In this document: positions 28,145 to 36,968 of the stretch, one piece after another
How positions within the stretch are numbered: position 1 is the first letter of the stretch
Layout: each line of letters starts with the position of its first letter
Origin: Pseudomonas sp. RIT623
GTDB taxonomy: Bacteria; Pseudomonadota; Gammaproteobacteria; Pseudomonadales; Pseudomonadaceae
Assembly (NCBI RefSeq): GCF_004519305.1
Contig: NZ_SOZA01000021.1
Coordinates: 1-64,000, forward strand
Length of the DNA stretch: 64,000 nucleotides
Direction: 5' to 3'
The notes under the pieces: model-generated
Databases searched by the model: none
The model's input: only the letters and a program-made list of their open reading frames with translations
What the model was told of the DNA's origin: nothing
Translations under genes and position numbers: made by a program

Positions 28145-28921
28145 GTGAACAAGTCCGTCAGTGAGGTGAAGATTCTGGTTGTCGACGACCAGCCGCTGAT
28201 CGTCGAAGAGTTATGCGAGTTCCTCGAAAGCGAGGGTTACCGCTGTATCCCGGCGCACTCAACGGGCCAGGCCATTGACTGCTATAAAGCCGACGAAGCC
28301 ATCGGCCTGGTACTTTGCGACCTGCACATGCCCGAGCGCGATGGCATCGAGCTGGTCCGCGCGCTGAAACAGGTTGCCGGGCAACAACGCCTGTTCGAAG
28401 CCATCATGCTGACTGGGCGCGCCGACAAGCAGGACGTGATTCGCGCCCTGCGCGAGGGGTTCGCCGACTACTACCAGAAGCCCATGGACCTCGACGAACT
28501 GCTCGAGGGCGTGCGTCGGCAAGAAGCCGCGCTGCTGGAGCGGCGTCGCAACTTCCGCGAGCTGGGCAGCCTCAATCAGCGCCTGCAAGAGCTGGCCGAG
28601 TCCATCGACGACCTTTATCAAGACCTGGAGAAAGCCCGTGGCCAGGGCGCCCACCGGCGCGCCAGCGATGCCGAGGAAGGCGAACCGGAGCTACCCGCGG
28701 CGTTCGAGAAGCTGTCGCCGCGGCAACTGGAGGTCGCCCGGCTGGTGAGCAAGGGCAAGACCAACTACCAGATTGCCTGCGAGCTGGGCATCACCGAGAA
28801 CACCGTGAAGCTGTATGTGTCGCAGGTGCTGCGCCTGACCCACATGCACAACCGCACCCAGCTGGCGCTGGCACTGACCCCACGCTCGTCGCCGGTGCAT
28901 CAGCGCTTTACCACGCATTGA
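28145..28921 (+). CDS. pprB: PprB-type response regulator (REC + LuxR HTH)
   Basis: This 258-aa protein has an N-terminal receiver domain with phospho-acceptor Asp59 (LVLCDLHMPERDG) and conserved Lys in YYQKPMDLDEL. A helical linker follows, then a LuxR/NarL helix-turn-helix at the C terminus (LSPRQLEVARLVSKGKTNYQ...ENTVKLYVSQVL). I choose GTG 28145 because GGGAG lies 6 nt upstream. The frame is open from 28076 but has no ribosome site there. In P. aeruginosa PprB activates the Flp/Tad genes and other surface-attachment functions. The locus here supports the same role. Confidence 0.9.
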   Translation: MNKSVSEVKILVVDDQPLIVEELCEFLESEGYRCIPAHSTGQAIDCYKADEAIGLVLCDLHMPERDGIELVRALKQVAGQQRLFEAIMLTGRADKQDVIRALREGFADYYQKPMDLDELLEGVRRQEAALLERRRNFRELGSLNQRLQELAESIDDLYQDLEKARGQGAHRRASDAEEGEPELPAAFEKLSPRQLEVARLVSKGKTNYQIACELGITENTVKLYVSQVLRLTHMHNRTQLALALTPRSSPVHQRFTTH

Positions 28922-28974
28922 CTCGATCTCGACCAACCGACGTGGGAGCGCGAGGACTACCGGCCACGATCGCA

Positions 28975-29241
28975 TCAGCCGCCGTTGTTCGACGAATTGA
29001 TCTTGGTCCACCGGTAAAAATCCGGGATCGCGTACTTGTAGCTGTCCAGCCAGCGCTGCATGGACTGGTCGCGCTCCTTGTCCGTCTGCACCTGGCGCAC
29101 CGGGGAGGCCTGGCGATTGCTTGCCTGCAGCTGCAGCAAGGTTTCCGTGGCGGTTGGCGCCCGCGGTGGACGCGCGGGATCCTCGGCCGCCGCCAGCAAG
29201 GGCATGAGCAGACAGCCGACAGCGATGCAGTGCTTGAACAT
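28975..29241 (-). CDS. DUF3613 family exported protein
   Basis: This 88-aa protein has a signal peptide (MFKHCIAVGCLLMPLLAAAED) and a short mature domain ending IPDFYRWTKINSSNNGG, matching DUF3613 proteins found at the end of Pseudomonas tad operons. The ATG at 29241 is preferred to GTG 29247 because GGAGG then has correct spacing. It lies 12 nt downstream of tadD and is the last gene of the tad operon. It is probably periplasmic and its function is unknown. Confidence 0.85.
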   Translation of the reverse strand: MFKHCIAVGCLLMPLLAAAEDPARPPRAPTATETLLQLQASNRQASPVRQVQTDKERDQSMQRWLDSYKYAIPDFYRWTKINSSNNGG

Positions 29242-29253
29242 ACTCACCTCCAG

Positions 29254-29958
29254 TCAGTTGAGCAGCGCGGGGGCCGAAGCCCCGCTCGCCGCAAGCGGCC
29301 CGCGCCCACTGGCACGGATACGTTGCGCCCGGGCCCGGGCCTCGGCGAACTGCTCAGGTTGCACGTGCAGGCGCTTGACCAGGTCCTCGGCCTGGTCCCA
29401 GTGGTCCTGCAGCAGCGACAAGGTCACCAGGTTCACCGCCGGTAACGGGTTGTCGTCCCTGAGCTCAAGAGCGGTGAGGAACTCGAAGCGCGCCTGCTCG
29501 TGGTTGCCCAGGTTCATCTGCACCACACCCAGGTCGTTGCGCACGTTCTCGTCGGTCGGCGCCAGGCGCACGGCCCGTTGCAGGTTGCGCAGGGCCTGAG
29601 CGTCGTCGCCACGGGCGGCGGCCAGTTGCCCCAGGCCGTGCTCGCCCTCGGCCGCCAGGCAACCGCCGAGCAGGCTGCGGTACAGCGGCTCGGCTTCGCT
29701 GCGTCCCAGCACGCGCAGCACCTTGGCCTTGCGCAGGCGCACCTGGTCGAGGGTGTCGGGTAATTGCTCGAGGTGGGCCAACCCGGCATGGGGGCGGCCT
29801 TCGTTGATCATCTGGTCGGCCATGTCCAGGCTCAGTTGCTGGTCGGTGTCGGGCTTGCCGCAACTGCCGCCACCGAGCAGGCGGGCCAGGCCCTCGGGCT
29901 GCTGACCGGCGCAACCGGCGAGCAGCAACAGGCTGCTGAACAACAGGATCGCTTTCAT
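29254..29958 (-). CDS. tadD: TadD-like TPR lipoprotein
   Basis: This 234-aa predicted lipoprotein has lipobox LAGC with Cys16 (MKAILLFSSLLLLAGC) and TPR repeats from about residue 60 to 190 (ALRNLQRAVRLAPTDENVRN, NLGNHEQARFEFLTALELRD). TadD-type proteins assist the secretin in the Tad system, probably like pilotins. It is preceded by GGGAGAG and lies between tadC and the DUF3613 gene on the same strand. Confidence 0.9.
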   Translation of the reverse strand: MKAILLFSSLLLLAGCAGQQPEGLARLLGGGSCGKPDTDQQLSLDMADQMINEGRPHAGLAHLEQLPDTLDQVRLRKAKVLRVLGRSEAEPLYRSLLGGCLAAEGEHGLGQLAAARGDDAQALRNLQRAVRLAPTDENVRNDLGVVQMNLGNHEQARFEFLTALELRDDNPLPAVNLVTLSLLQDHWDQAEDLVKRLHVQPEQFAEARARAQRIRASGRGPLAASGASAPALLN

Positions 29959-30047
29959 CGCGTCTCTCCCCTGAACGAAAACATCCTTCTCTCGCGGATC
30001 AAAACCTCTGCACTGGACTTGACGGCAACGGCCTGGGCGGTCGCCAT

Positions 30048-30935
30048 TCACGACCCCAGCGCCCGCGCCAGCGCAGAAAAGCCCGGCCCGGCCAGGACTA
30101 TGAGCAAGGCCGGGAACAGGAATACCATCATCACCGCCGACATCTTCGCCGACATCTTCGAGACCCGCTCCTGCAAGCCGGTCAGGCGCCGATCGTCGAG
30201 CAGGTCCTTGAGCGCCAGCAGCGACTTCATCGAGCCGCTACCCTGCACCAGCAACTGCTGGAGGATCACGCAGGTGTCGATCAGCTCGTCCACCGCCAGC
30301 AACCGCGCGCTCTTTTCCAGTTCCGGCCCCAGGGCCAAGCCAGAGTCGACCCGTTGCAACACCAGGCGCAGTTCATCACTGATGTTCGGCACCAGGCTGC
30401 GCCCCTCGTGGGCCAGCACCCGCAAGGCCTGCTCCACTGCCAGGCCGGTCTCGAACAGAATGCGCAACAGCGGAATCAACAAACTGACTTCCTCGGCAAT
30501 CTGTCGCTGCCGGCGCGCCGCCGCGATCACCAGCAAGCGCTTGGGCAACAGATACCCCACGCCCAGGCCGCACAGCACCAGCACGCCCCAATGCCCGCGG
30601 TTTTCCCCCGGCACGCCGTGCGCCAGCAACAGCACCACGCCTACCGCCAACAGCGGTAACCCCAGCTGCACCGCGGCGAACAGCGCGCGTTGCCGGCTGC
30701 GACGCCAACCGACCCGGTCGAGCAGCGCCTGGGTCTCGCCGTCGAGCCGTTGCAGGCGCCGCCCCAAAGGACTGCTGCCCAGCCATTGCAACCAGTCGCC
30801 CAAGCGCTCGTCCCGCCCCAACCGTCCCTGCAGGCGTCGCAGCACGCGTTGTCGGGCCTGCACCTGCCGGGCGCCCTGCCAGGCCAGCAAGGAAAAAGCG
30901 ACGAACAAACACAGGGCGCTGAGCATCAGGGCCAT
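30048..30935 (-). CDS. tadC: TadC inner-membrane platform protein
   Basis: This 295-aa type II secretion F-domain protein has an N-terminal hydrophobic segment and TM helices near residues 90-135 and at the C terminus. The F-domain core lies between (EEVSLLIPLLRILFETGLAV, KMSAKMSAVMMVFLFPALLI). It forms the inner-membrane platform with TadB for Flp export. It starts 2 nt after the tadB stop. Upstream in-frame codons lie within tadB and are not used. Confidence 0.92.
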   Translation of the reverse strand: MALMLSALCLFVAFSLLAWQGARQVQARQRVLRRLQGRLGRDERLGDWLQWLGSSPLGRRLQRLDGETQALLDRVGWRRSRQRALFAAVQLGLPLLAVGVVLLLAHGVPGENRGHWGVLVLCGLGVGYLLPKRLLVIAAARRQRQIAEEVSLLIPLLRILFETGLAVEQALRVLAHEGRSLVPNISDELRLVLQRVDSGLALGPELEKSARLLAVDELIDTCVILQQLLVQGSGSMKSLLALKDLLDDRRLTGLQERVSKMSAKMSAVMMVFLFPALLIVLAGPGFSALARALGS

Positions 30936-30937
30936 GG

Positions 30938-31816
30938 TCACAAACTCCTCATCATGCGCCATAGCACCAGGCAGCCAACCGCCTGCAAGGCAAAGGCGAA
31001 CAGCAGCATCATCTGCCCGTGACTGTCGCGCCACATGGCCAGTAAATAGCCGGGGTTGGCGATCAGGAAGTAACCGACCATGGTCAGCGGCAGCGCGCCA
31101 AGGATCCACGCGGTGACCCGCGTTTCACCGGTCATCGCGCGCAGTTGGCGGTCGCCCTGCTCGTGCTCGCGAATCAACTTGATCAGGTTCTCCAGCAGTT
31201 CGCTGGCGTTACCGCCATGGCGCTGGTTGATGCGCAGCCCCAGGGCGAACATGCGCAGCTCGGCCTGGCCATACAGTTCGGCCAGTTCGCTGACTGCGTC
31301 CTCCAGCGGCACGCCCAACTGCACGTTGCGCCGTACTCGCAGCATCGCCGAACGCAGCGGCTCGCGCGTGCTGTCGACGCCACCCAGTACCGCTTCGCTA
31401 AGGGTGCGCCCGGCCTTGAGGCTGCGCACGCTGTAGTCGAGCAGCCCCGGCAGTTGCTGAATGATTCGCTGCAGGCGATGGCGGCAGCGCCAGCTCAGGT
31501 AGAAATGCCCGAGCAATGGCAGGCCCAACAGCGTCATCAATGCCGCCACCCAGCCGGCGACCAGGCCTGCCAGCAGCGTCAACGCCAGCCAGGCCGCCAG
31601 CCACGGACGCGGCGAGAAGTCGGCATGCGCCAAGCCCGCGCGTTGCAACAGCGGATCGAGCCAGTCGCGCCGGGCATTGGCATTACGCACTGCGCGATAG
31701 GCCCGGCCAAGGCGCTGGAGGATGCGCTCCTCGCCACGCTTGTACAGGCCCAGACGCAACAGCAGCAGCGCCATGCCCAGCAGCAACGGCGACAACGCCA
31801 GCAGCAGCGGCCCCAT
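30938..31816 (-). CDS. tadB: TadB inner-membrane platform protein
   Basis: This 292-aa T2SS F-domain protein has an N-terminal helix (LLLALSPLLLGMALLLLRLG) and a pair of helices near 75-110. It has the F-domain segment QLPGLLDYSVRSLKAGRTLS and C-terminal helices. It partners TadC under the TadA ATPase. Its ATG shares its A with the tadA stop codon (TGATG at 31814-31818), so translation is coupled. The same frame is open far upstream, but that part is antisense-free shadow of tadA and has no membrane-protein features. Confidence 0.92.
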   Translation of the reverse strand: MGPLLLALSPLLLGMALLLLRLGLYKRGEERILQRLGRAYRAVRNANARRDWLDPLLQRAGLAHADFSPRPWLAAWLALTLLAGLVAGWVAALMTLLGLPLLGHFYLSWRCRHRLQRIIQQLPGLLDYSVRSLKAGRTLSEAVLGGVDSTREPLRSAMLRVRRNVQLGVPLEDAVSELAELYGQAELRMFALGLRINQRHGGNASELLENLIKLIREHEQGDRQLRAMTGETRVTAWILGALPLTMVGYFLIANPGYLLAMWRDSHGQMMLLFAFALQAVGCLVLWRMMRSL

Positions 31817-33072
31817 CACAACACCCCCTCGTGGCGCAGCTTGCTGCCCGCCGGGTTCGGCGCCTCGCGCAAAAAGCCGTCGCCGCTGCGCCGGTCGAGA
31901 CGGAACAAGGTATTGGTGACATATACGTCGTCGCGCACGCCTACCACTTCCAGCACCTCGCTCACGCAGCGCCGGCCATCGGCCAGGCGAGTCAGCTGGA
32001 TCACCACGTCCAAGGCCGCGCAGATCATCTGCCGCAAGGTCTTCTCGGCAACCTGGCGCCCCGTCAGGCCGACCAGGGTCTCCAGGCGCAGCAAGGCATC
32101 CTGGGCGGTGTTGGCATGCACGGTGCTCATCGACCCGTCGTGGCCGGTGTTCATCGCGGTCATCACATCGAGCACCTCGGCGCCGCGAATCTCGCCGAGG
32201 ATGATGCGGTCGGGGCGCATGCGCAGGGCATTGCGGATCAGCTCGCTGGCCTTGATCTCGCCATGGCCCTCGGCATTCGGCGGGCGGGTCTCCAGGCGCA
32301 CCACGTGGGGGTGGTGCAGTTGCAGTTCGGCCACGTCCTCGATGGTCACCAGGCGCTCCTGGGGCGCGATCATCTGGCTGAGGATGTTCAGCAGCGTGGT
32401 CTTGCCGGTGCCGGTGCCGCCGCTGACCAGGATATTGCAACGTCGGGCCACGGCCCGTTCGAGAAAGTCGTAGATGGCCTGGTCGATGGCCCGCGTGGCC
32501 AGCAGGTCGGCGCTCTTGAGCATGTCCTGGCGGAACTTGCGGATCGACAGGCACGGCCCGTCCAGCGCCACCGGTGGAATGATCGCGTTGACCCGGCTGC
32601 CGTCGGGCATGCGCGCGTCGACCATCGGCGACGACTCGTCCAGGCGCCGGCCCAGCGGCGCGAGGATGCGCTGCATCACCCGCTCGACATGGTGCGCATC
32701 GATGAAGCGCAGGTCGGTCTGCTGCAACAAACCGGCGCGCTCGACGAACACCCGGTAAGGGCCGTTGACCAGGATCTCGGTGACGCTCGGGTCGCGCAGC
32801 AGCACTTCCAGCGGCCCGTAGCCGGTCAACTCGTCGACGATCTCCTCGGCCAGACGCTCCATCTCGTAGCGCGAAAGCGCCAGGCGCAGCCGGGCGACAT
32901 AGTCGCCGACCTGTTCGAGGACGAACTGTGCCAGTGCCGGGCGCGGGCCTTCGAGCAGGTTGCGGCCGCTGTCCTCGATAGCGTCGATGACGTGCCGATG
33001 CAAGGCGCGCTTGAGCACCTGCGGATCGCTTGCGGCATGGCGCGGTCCGCCAAAGGGTTCTTCGAGGCTCAT
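31816..33072 (-). CDS. tadA: TadA/CpaF secretion ATPase
   Basis: This 418-aa hexameric ATPase of the type II/IV secretion superfamily has Walker A SGGTGTGKTT (Lys224). An Asp box region (VTIEDVAELQL), a Walker B-like segment (RPDRIILGEIRG) and the His box TVHANTAQDALLRLE follow. It powers assembly of Flp pili from the cytoplasmic face. ATG 33072 is used because it overlaps the tadZ stop as ATGA. A GTG 12 nt upstream is in frame. Confidence 0.95.
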   Translation of the reverse strand: MSLEEPFGGPRHAASDPQVLKRALHRHVIDAIEDSGRNLLEGPRPALAQFVLEQVGDYVARLRLALSRYEMERLAEEIVDELTGYGPLEVLLRDPSVTEILVNGPYRVFVERAGLLQQTDLRFIDAHHVERVMQRILAPLGRRLDESSPMVDARMPDGSRVNAIIPPVALDGPCLSIRKFRQDMLKSADLLATRAIDQAIYDFLERAVARRCNILVSGGTGTGKTTLLNILSQMIAPQERLVTIEDVAELQLHHPHVVRLETRPPNAEGHGEIKASELIRNALRMRPDRIILGEIRGAEVLDVMTAMNTGHDGSMSTVHANTAQDALLRLETLVGLTGRQVAEKTLRQMICAALDVVIQLTRLADGRRCVSEVLEVVGVRDDVYVTNTLFRLDRRSGDGFLREAPNPAGSKLRHEGVL

Positions 33073-34259
33073 CGGTTGCCCCACAGCCGGCGCAACCAGG
33101 CATGGGCCGGCGGCGCCAGGTTTTCCGAGCGACGCGCCAGGCGCTCACCGAGGCCGCGCAAGGCCTGGGTCAGGCTTTCGCGCGGGGCCAGCTCGAACAG
33201 GCTCAGGCCCTGGTTCTTGGCGTTCAGACGCACCTCCGGGCTATGCGGCATGACATTGAGCAACGGCAAGCCGTAGCGCTTGGCCAAGGTCTCGGCATCC
33301 GGCGCCACCTGGCGCAGGTAGCGGTCGACCAGCAAGCTGGCGTGCTCGAGCTTGATCCCGCGATCACGCCACTGCTCGAGCAGGTCGAGGTTGCGCCGGC
33401 AATCGAGGATGTTCTGGTCGGTGTACAGGATCAGCTTGTCGCAGTGGCTGACGATGGTGCGCAACGCCTCGCTGTCGCCCTGTCCGGTGAGGTTCACGAC
33501 GATGTGCTGGAAGTGCTGGCGCAGGGCGCCGAGCAGCATGTACACCTCGGCGGCGCTGGTCTGGCCGAGGGCATCGTCGTTGTCGGCATAGGCGAGGATG
33601 CGCAGGCCGCCCTTGTCGCGGCTGAAGGCGCTGTCGATCAGGGTCGCGTCAAGGCGGCGCAAGTGACGCAAGGCATCGCCGAAATGGAACGAGGCCTCCA
33701 GCCCCAGCAGTGCCAGGCTGTCGCCACGGGGCAGACCAAGGTCGAGCAACAGGGTTTGCTGGCCGCTGTCCTGCACCACCCGCGCCAGATGAGTGGTGAG
33801 CAACGCGCCATCGGCGCCGTGCTGGGCGCCATACAGCACGCTCAGGCCCCCCAGGTTGGGGTTGCTGGCCACCGTCGGCAGGCGCTTGCCCAGGCGCCGC
33901 ACCAGGCCGGCCACCTCGCTGGCGCGCGAGCCGTAGGCGACGAAGTCGCGGGCACCGGCACGCATGGCATGCAGCACCAGCTGGTTATCCATGCCATCGC
34001 CAAGGGCGACGATCGCCAGCATTGGCTTGGCCTCCAGCAGGCCCTCGATCAGCGCGCACTGGCCGATCAACTGCTCGCGGTCCAGGCCGATGAACACCAG
34101 GTTGCTGAAAGTCATGTCGACCAAGGCCAGCAATTCGTCGAGGCCTGGGCTGCTGGCGCCGATCACCTGGCCAAGCGGCGCCAGGGCGCCCTGCAACCAG
34201 TGCAGGTCTTCCTCGTTGCGGGTCAGGGCCAGGTAGGTGTGATTCAGGCTTTCGCTCAT
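33069..34259 (-). CDS. tadZ: TadZ/CpaE-like pilus localisation protein
   Basis: This 396-aa protein has an N-terminal receiver-like domain (about residues 1-125) and a C-terminal MinD/ParA-like ATPase domain (about 135-360). The P-loop position reads GAQHGADGALLTTHLA, with no lysines of the deviant Walker A (KGGxxK/GT). NTP hydrolysis is therefore doubtful, although the LLDLGLPRGDSLALLG segment is retained. TadZ proteins position the Tad machine at the pole. It is coupled to tadA and rcpA by 4-nt ATGA overlaps. Confidence 0.88.
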   Translation of the reverse strand: MSESLNHTYLALTRNEEDLHWLQGALAPLGQVIGASSPGLDELLALVDMTFSNLVFIGLDREQLIGQCALIEGLLEAKPMLAIVALGDGMDNQLVLHAMRAGARDFVAYGSRASEVAGLVRRLGKRLPTVASNPNLGGLSVLYGAQHGADGALLTTHLARVVQDSGQQTLLLDLGLPRGDSLALLGLEASFHFGDALRHLRRLDATLIDSAFSRDKGGLRILAYADNDDALGQTSAAEVYMLLGALRQHFQHIVVNLTGQGDSEALRTIVSHCDKLILYTDQNILDCRRNLDLLEQWRDRGIKLEHASLLVDRYLRQVAPDAETLAKRYGLPLLNVMPHSPEVRLNAKNQGLSLFELAPRESLTQALRGLGERLARRSENLAPPAHAWLRRLWGNR

Positions 34260-35479
34260 TGGGACAACCCGCCACGGCCTTCGAAGTTGCCGTTTTCCAT
34301 GAAGAACAGGCGACCCCAGCTAGGGTCGTAGGTACGCAGGCGCTCGCCGGGCAACTCGGGCAGGCGCGCGTTGGCGGCCAGCGGCTGGACCAGATGCGGG
34401 GTCACGATCATCAGCAGTTCGGTCTCCTCGCGGTTGAGCGCCGACTGACGGAAGAACGCGCCGATGATCGGTAAATTGCCCAGCCCCGGCATCTTGTCCA
34501 CGCCCGAACGCACGTTGCTGGTGATCAGGCCGCTGATGATGAAGCTCTCGCCATCGGCCAGAGAAATGCTGGTATCGGTGCGCCGCACGCTCAACCCCGG
34601 CACCCGGGTGCCGGCGATGACCACCGCGTTGTTGTAGTCGAGCTCACTGACCTCGGGGGCCACCTTCAGGGTGATGCGGTCACGGCTGACCACCGTGGGG
34701 GTCAGCGCCAGGCGCACGCCGAACTCCTTGTACTCGATCGACACGTTGTCGCTGCCGCTGCTGGGCACCGGAATGGGAATCTCGCCACCGGCCAGGAAGC
34801 TTGCGGTCAAGCCGCTGAGCACGGTGAGGCTGGGGCGTGCCAGGGTGTAGGCGAAGCCGCTGTTCTCCAAGGCGTTGATCATCGCCATGAAGCGCCCATT
34901 GTTGCCGCCCAGGACGATGTTGAAGACATTGTCGTTCAGCCCCACGCCGGGCAGGTCGGTCGGACGTACCGTGGCCCCGGGCACCGTGCCGGGCGCACCG
35001 ACCAGGCTATTGGAGCCCTTGAAGAACAACCGCGCGCCGGCCTCCTTGTACTTGAGCCGGCGCACCTCGACGAAGCGGATGTCAGCCTGCACCTGCACCG
35101 GCAAATCGGCTTGCGCCGACGGTAGTTGCGCGGTCTCGGTCATGTCGGCGCTGGCCCGGCCTTTGACGAACAGCATGGCGCGGTGCGGCTGCGCGGCGCA
35201 GTCGGTCCACAGCATCAGGCTGGTGCTGCCTTGGGCCACCGCCGTCAGCAGCACCGCGCGCTCGCCGCTGGGCTGCACATCGGCGACCTTCGGCTCACCC
35301 ACCGCGGCACGGGTGATCGCCACTGGCAAGCGCAGCTCCTGCTGCAAGCCCTGGTCCAGCTCGATCACCGAGGGCAACTGGCCAAAGGCCGCACAGCCGC
35401 TGGCCGCCTGCGCGAAAGGTGCCAGCATGGCCAGGCCGAGCAGCCAGGCACAGGGAAGAACACGCAAAGAACTACGCAT
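34256..35479 (-). CDS. rcpA: RcpA/CpaC outer-membrane secretin
   Basis: This 407-aa protein has a signal peptide (MRSSLRVLPCAWLLGLAMLAP, cleaved near AQAA) and a BON/N-domain region with VIELDQGLQQELRLPVAITR. The C-terminal secretin domain has the family pattern VPGLSVRRTDTSISLADGES and LPIIGAFFRQ. It forms the outer-membrane channel for Flp pili. I choose ATG 35479, with AAGGA eight nt upstream, over ATG 35488. It lies 18 nt after rcpC, and its stop overlaps the tadZ start. Confidence 0.92.
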   Translation of the reverse strand: MRSSLRVLPCAWLLGLAMLAPFAQAASGCAAFGQLPSVIELDQGLQQELRLPVAITRAAVGEPKVADVQPSGERAVLLTAVAQGSTSLMLWTDCAAQPHRAMLFVKGRASADMTETAQLPSAQADLPVQVQADIRFVEVRRLKYKEAGARLFFKGSNSLVGAPGTVPGATVRPTDLPGVGLNDNVFNIVLGGNNGRFMAMINALENSGFAYTLARPSLTVLSGLTASFLAGGEIPIPVPSSGSDNVSIEYKEFGVRLALTPTVVSRDRITLKVAPEVSELDYNNAVVIAGTRVPGLSVRRTDTSISLADGESFIISGLITSNVRSGVDKMPGLGNLPIIGAFFRQSALNREETELLMIVTPHLVQPLAANARLPELPGERLRTYDPSWGRLFFMENGNFEGRGGLSQ

Positions 35480-35497
35480 GGATCGCATCCTTGCCGG

Positions 35498-36445
35498 TCA
35501 GGGAGTCTTGTTGTTATCGCCGCTCTGCGAGCCACGGATGATCTGCATGGCCGGCGCGCCGGCAGCAGCCATCGCGGCGGAACTGGCCGCGGGCACCTGG
35601 GACAATTGGCTGAAGCGGTAGAGCTCGCGCTTGGCGCTGTCCAGCTGCGGGCTGGCGGCCTGGCCGGACCAGTACGCCGCCAAGCGCTGTTCATCGGCGC
35701 TGCGCACCGCCAGGCGCAAGGTGCCGGCCTGGGCCGCCAGCATCAGGCGGCTGGCCAGGGCTTCGGGCACCGCCAAGCCAACCGTGCGGGTGGCGTTGCT
35801 GTTCAGCGACTGCTGGTCGCGACGGGCCTTCTGCTCCTCGGCGGTCTGTGCCGGCCGGCCATCGTTGGCCAACCCGGTCTGCTGGTCGACGCTGAGCACA
35901 CGCAGGGCCGGCAGCACCACCTGGGCGGAGGACTGCGGGTTGTTGTTCTCTTCACGCAGGAACAGCAGCACATCGACGAAGTCACCTGGGCGTAGCTGGC
36001 CGCCGGCGCCAATCACGTCATCCACGGCCACCGCCACCGCGCGCTCATGGGGGCGAATCATCCGCGCCAACGGGCCACCGGCCTGGAAGCTCGATTCATC
36101 CAGCCAACTCCCTGCCGAAAGCGGCCGCGTACTGCTGCGCCCAAGCACCTGATCTAAGCGCTGGAAGGCCCCGGCAGGCACCACTTGCAGTCGGTCTACC
36201 AGTACATCCTCTTCGGTCAGCGGGATATTGGCCGGTACCGACCGGCGCACAACGACAATAGGCGAACGCGCAGGCTCGGGGGGCGCGGCAGCTACCACCG
36301 GGGCTGGAACGGCGGCCTCGCTGGGGGCCACGGCCGGCGCGGGCGGCAACTCGCTCGGGCGGCTCAGGCGCAGGCCCCAATAACCGGCGAGCAAGGCTGC
36401 CAGGAGGAACAGGCCGGCGAGGATCAGGGTCAGGCGACTACTCAT
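35498..36445 (-). CDS. rcpC: RcpC/CpaB Flp pilus assembly protein
   Basis: This 315-aa protein has an N-terminal membrane anchor (LTLILAGLFLLAALLAGYWG) and an Ala/Pro-rich linker. A SAF domain follows (VPANIPLTEEDVLVDRL, about residues 70-130), then a RcpC domain (LRPGDFVDVLLFLREE). It acts in the periplasm with the RcpA secretin. It is the first gene of the tad operon on the minus strand and is divergent from flp across a 290-bp region. Confidence 0.92.
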   Translation of the reverse strand: MSSRLTLILAGLFLLAALLAGYWGLRLSRPSELPPAPAVAPSEAAVPAPVVAAAPPEPARSPIVVVRRSVPANIPLTEEDVLVDRLQVVPAGAFQRLDQVLGRSSTRPLSAGSWLDESSFQAGGPLARMIRPHERAVAVAVDDVIGAGGQLRPGDFVDVLLFLREENNNPQSSAQVVLPALRVLSVDQQTGLANDGRPAQTAEEQKARRDQQSLNSNATRTVGLAVPEALASRLMLAAQAGTLRLAVRSADEQRLAAYWSGQAASPQLDSAKRELYRFSQLSQVPAASSAAMAAAGAPAMQIIRGSQSGDNNKTP

Positions 36446-36735
36446 TTCCGCTCTCCCTCCATGCCCGCAACCAATGATGGCAAAAGGAAACTATTTCGCT
36501 ATTGGACGGTAGCTGAGCCGTAATCTTTCGCCATTACCTGTGCCGTTTTTTTCGAGCCATGAAATTGACGCGCTGCCAAAACAGGCACTTGGATTGCCTG
36601 ATCCGTACCAATACTTTCGAGTTATCACCTTCTTACATTTGCAGCCTGCCACGGCTTGGCGATGCTCTGATGGCAAAGGGGTATCACTCAACAAGCCCCG
36701 ATTACCGGCGCCCAACGAGCGCGAGGAGAAATGCC
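36446..36735. promoter_or_regulatory. Divergent flp / tad-operon control region
   Basis: This 290-bp region between rcpC (minus) and flp (plus) is clearly more A+T-rich than the flanking genes and includes a run of seven T at 36546-36552. It must contain the flp promoter and that of the rcpC-tad operon, and is the likely target of PprB. No consensus sigma-54 element or obvious repeat-type operator is visible. A GAGGAG ribosome site (36723-36728) precedes the flp ATG. Confidence 0.6.
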
Positions 36736-36921
36736 ATGCTGCTGCTTCAGAAGCTGTTCATCCATTGCAAGGTCTTCCTGCAGAGCAAGGAAGGCGCATC
36801 CGGCATCGAGTACGCCGTGATCGCTGCCATGGTGGCGGTGGTGCTGGCCGGTTTCGTCGACCCCATCTCGACCCAGGTCAAAACGATCATGAACACCATC
36901 AAGGACGCGATCACCCCCTGA
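36736..36921 (+). CDS. flp: Flp type IVb pilin
   Basis: This 61-aa prepilin has a 20-residue leader and cleavage site KEG|ASGIEY. Glu25 and Tyr26 are at +5 and +6 of the mature pilin, as in the Flp subfamily. A hydrophobic helix (AVIAAMVAVVLAGFV) and a short tail follow. It is processed by FppA and assembled by the Tad machine. The ATG at 36736 is in frame with the pilin. A second ATG at 36731 is out of frame. A receiver-domain gene follows after 47 nt. Confidence 0.93.
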   Translation: MLLLQKLFIHCKVFLQSKEGASGIEYAVIAAMVAVVLAGFVDPISTQVKTIMNTIKDAITP

Positions 36922-36968
36922 TCAGCTGAAGCCAGCATGACCTGTAGTCCCCTGAACAGGAGCCGACC

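Noticed and set aside
30938..33148. A 736-codon minus-strand frame that includes tadB and extends over tadA
   Set aside because: Only its last 292 codons show TadB features. The earlier part is a frame-shifted reading of tadA, which has the Walker A site in its own frame.
36446..36735. Sigma-54 promoter for flp
   Set aside because: No TGGCAC-N5-TTGC element with the required GG-N10-GC spacing could be found on either strand by eye.
22506..36921. Genomic-island pilus or conjugation system
   Set aside because: The genes are the standard Tad/Flp set. There is no relaxase, integrase, tRNA junction or direct repeats at the ends.
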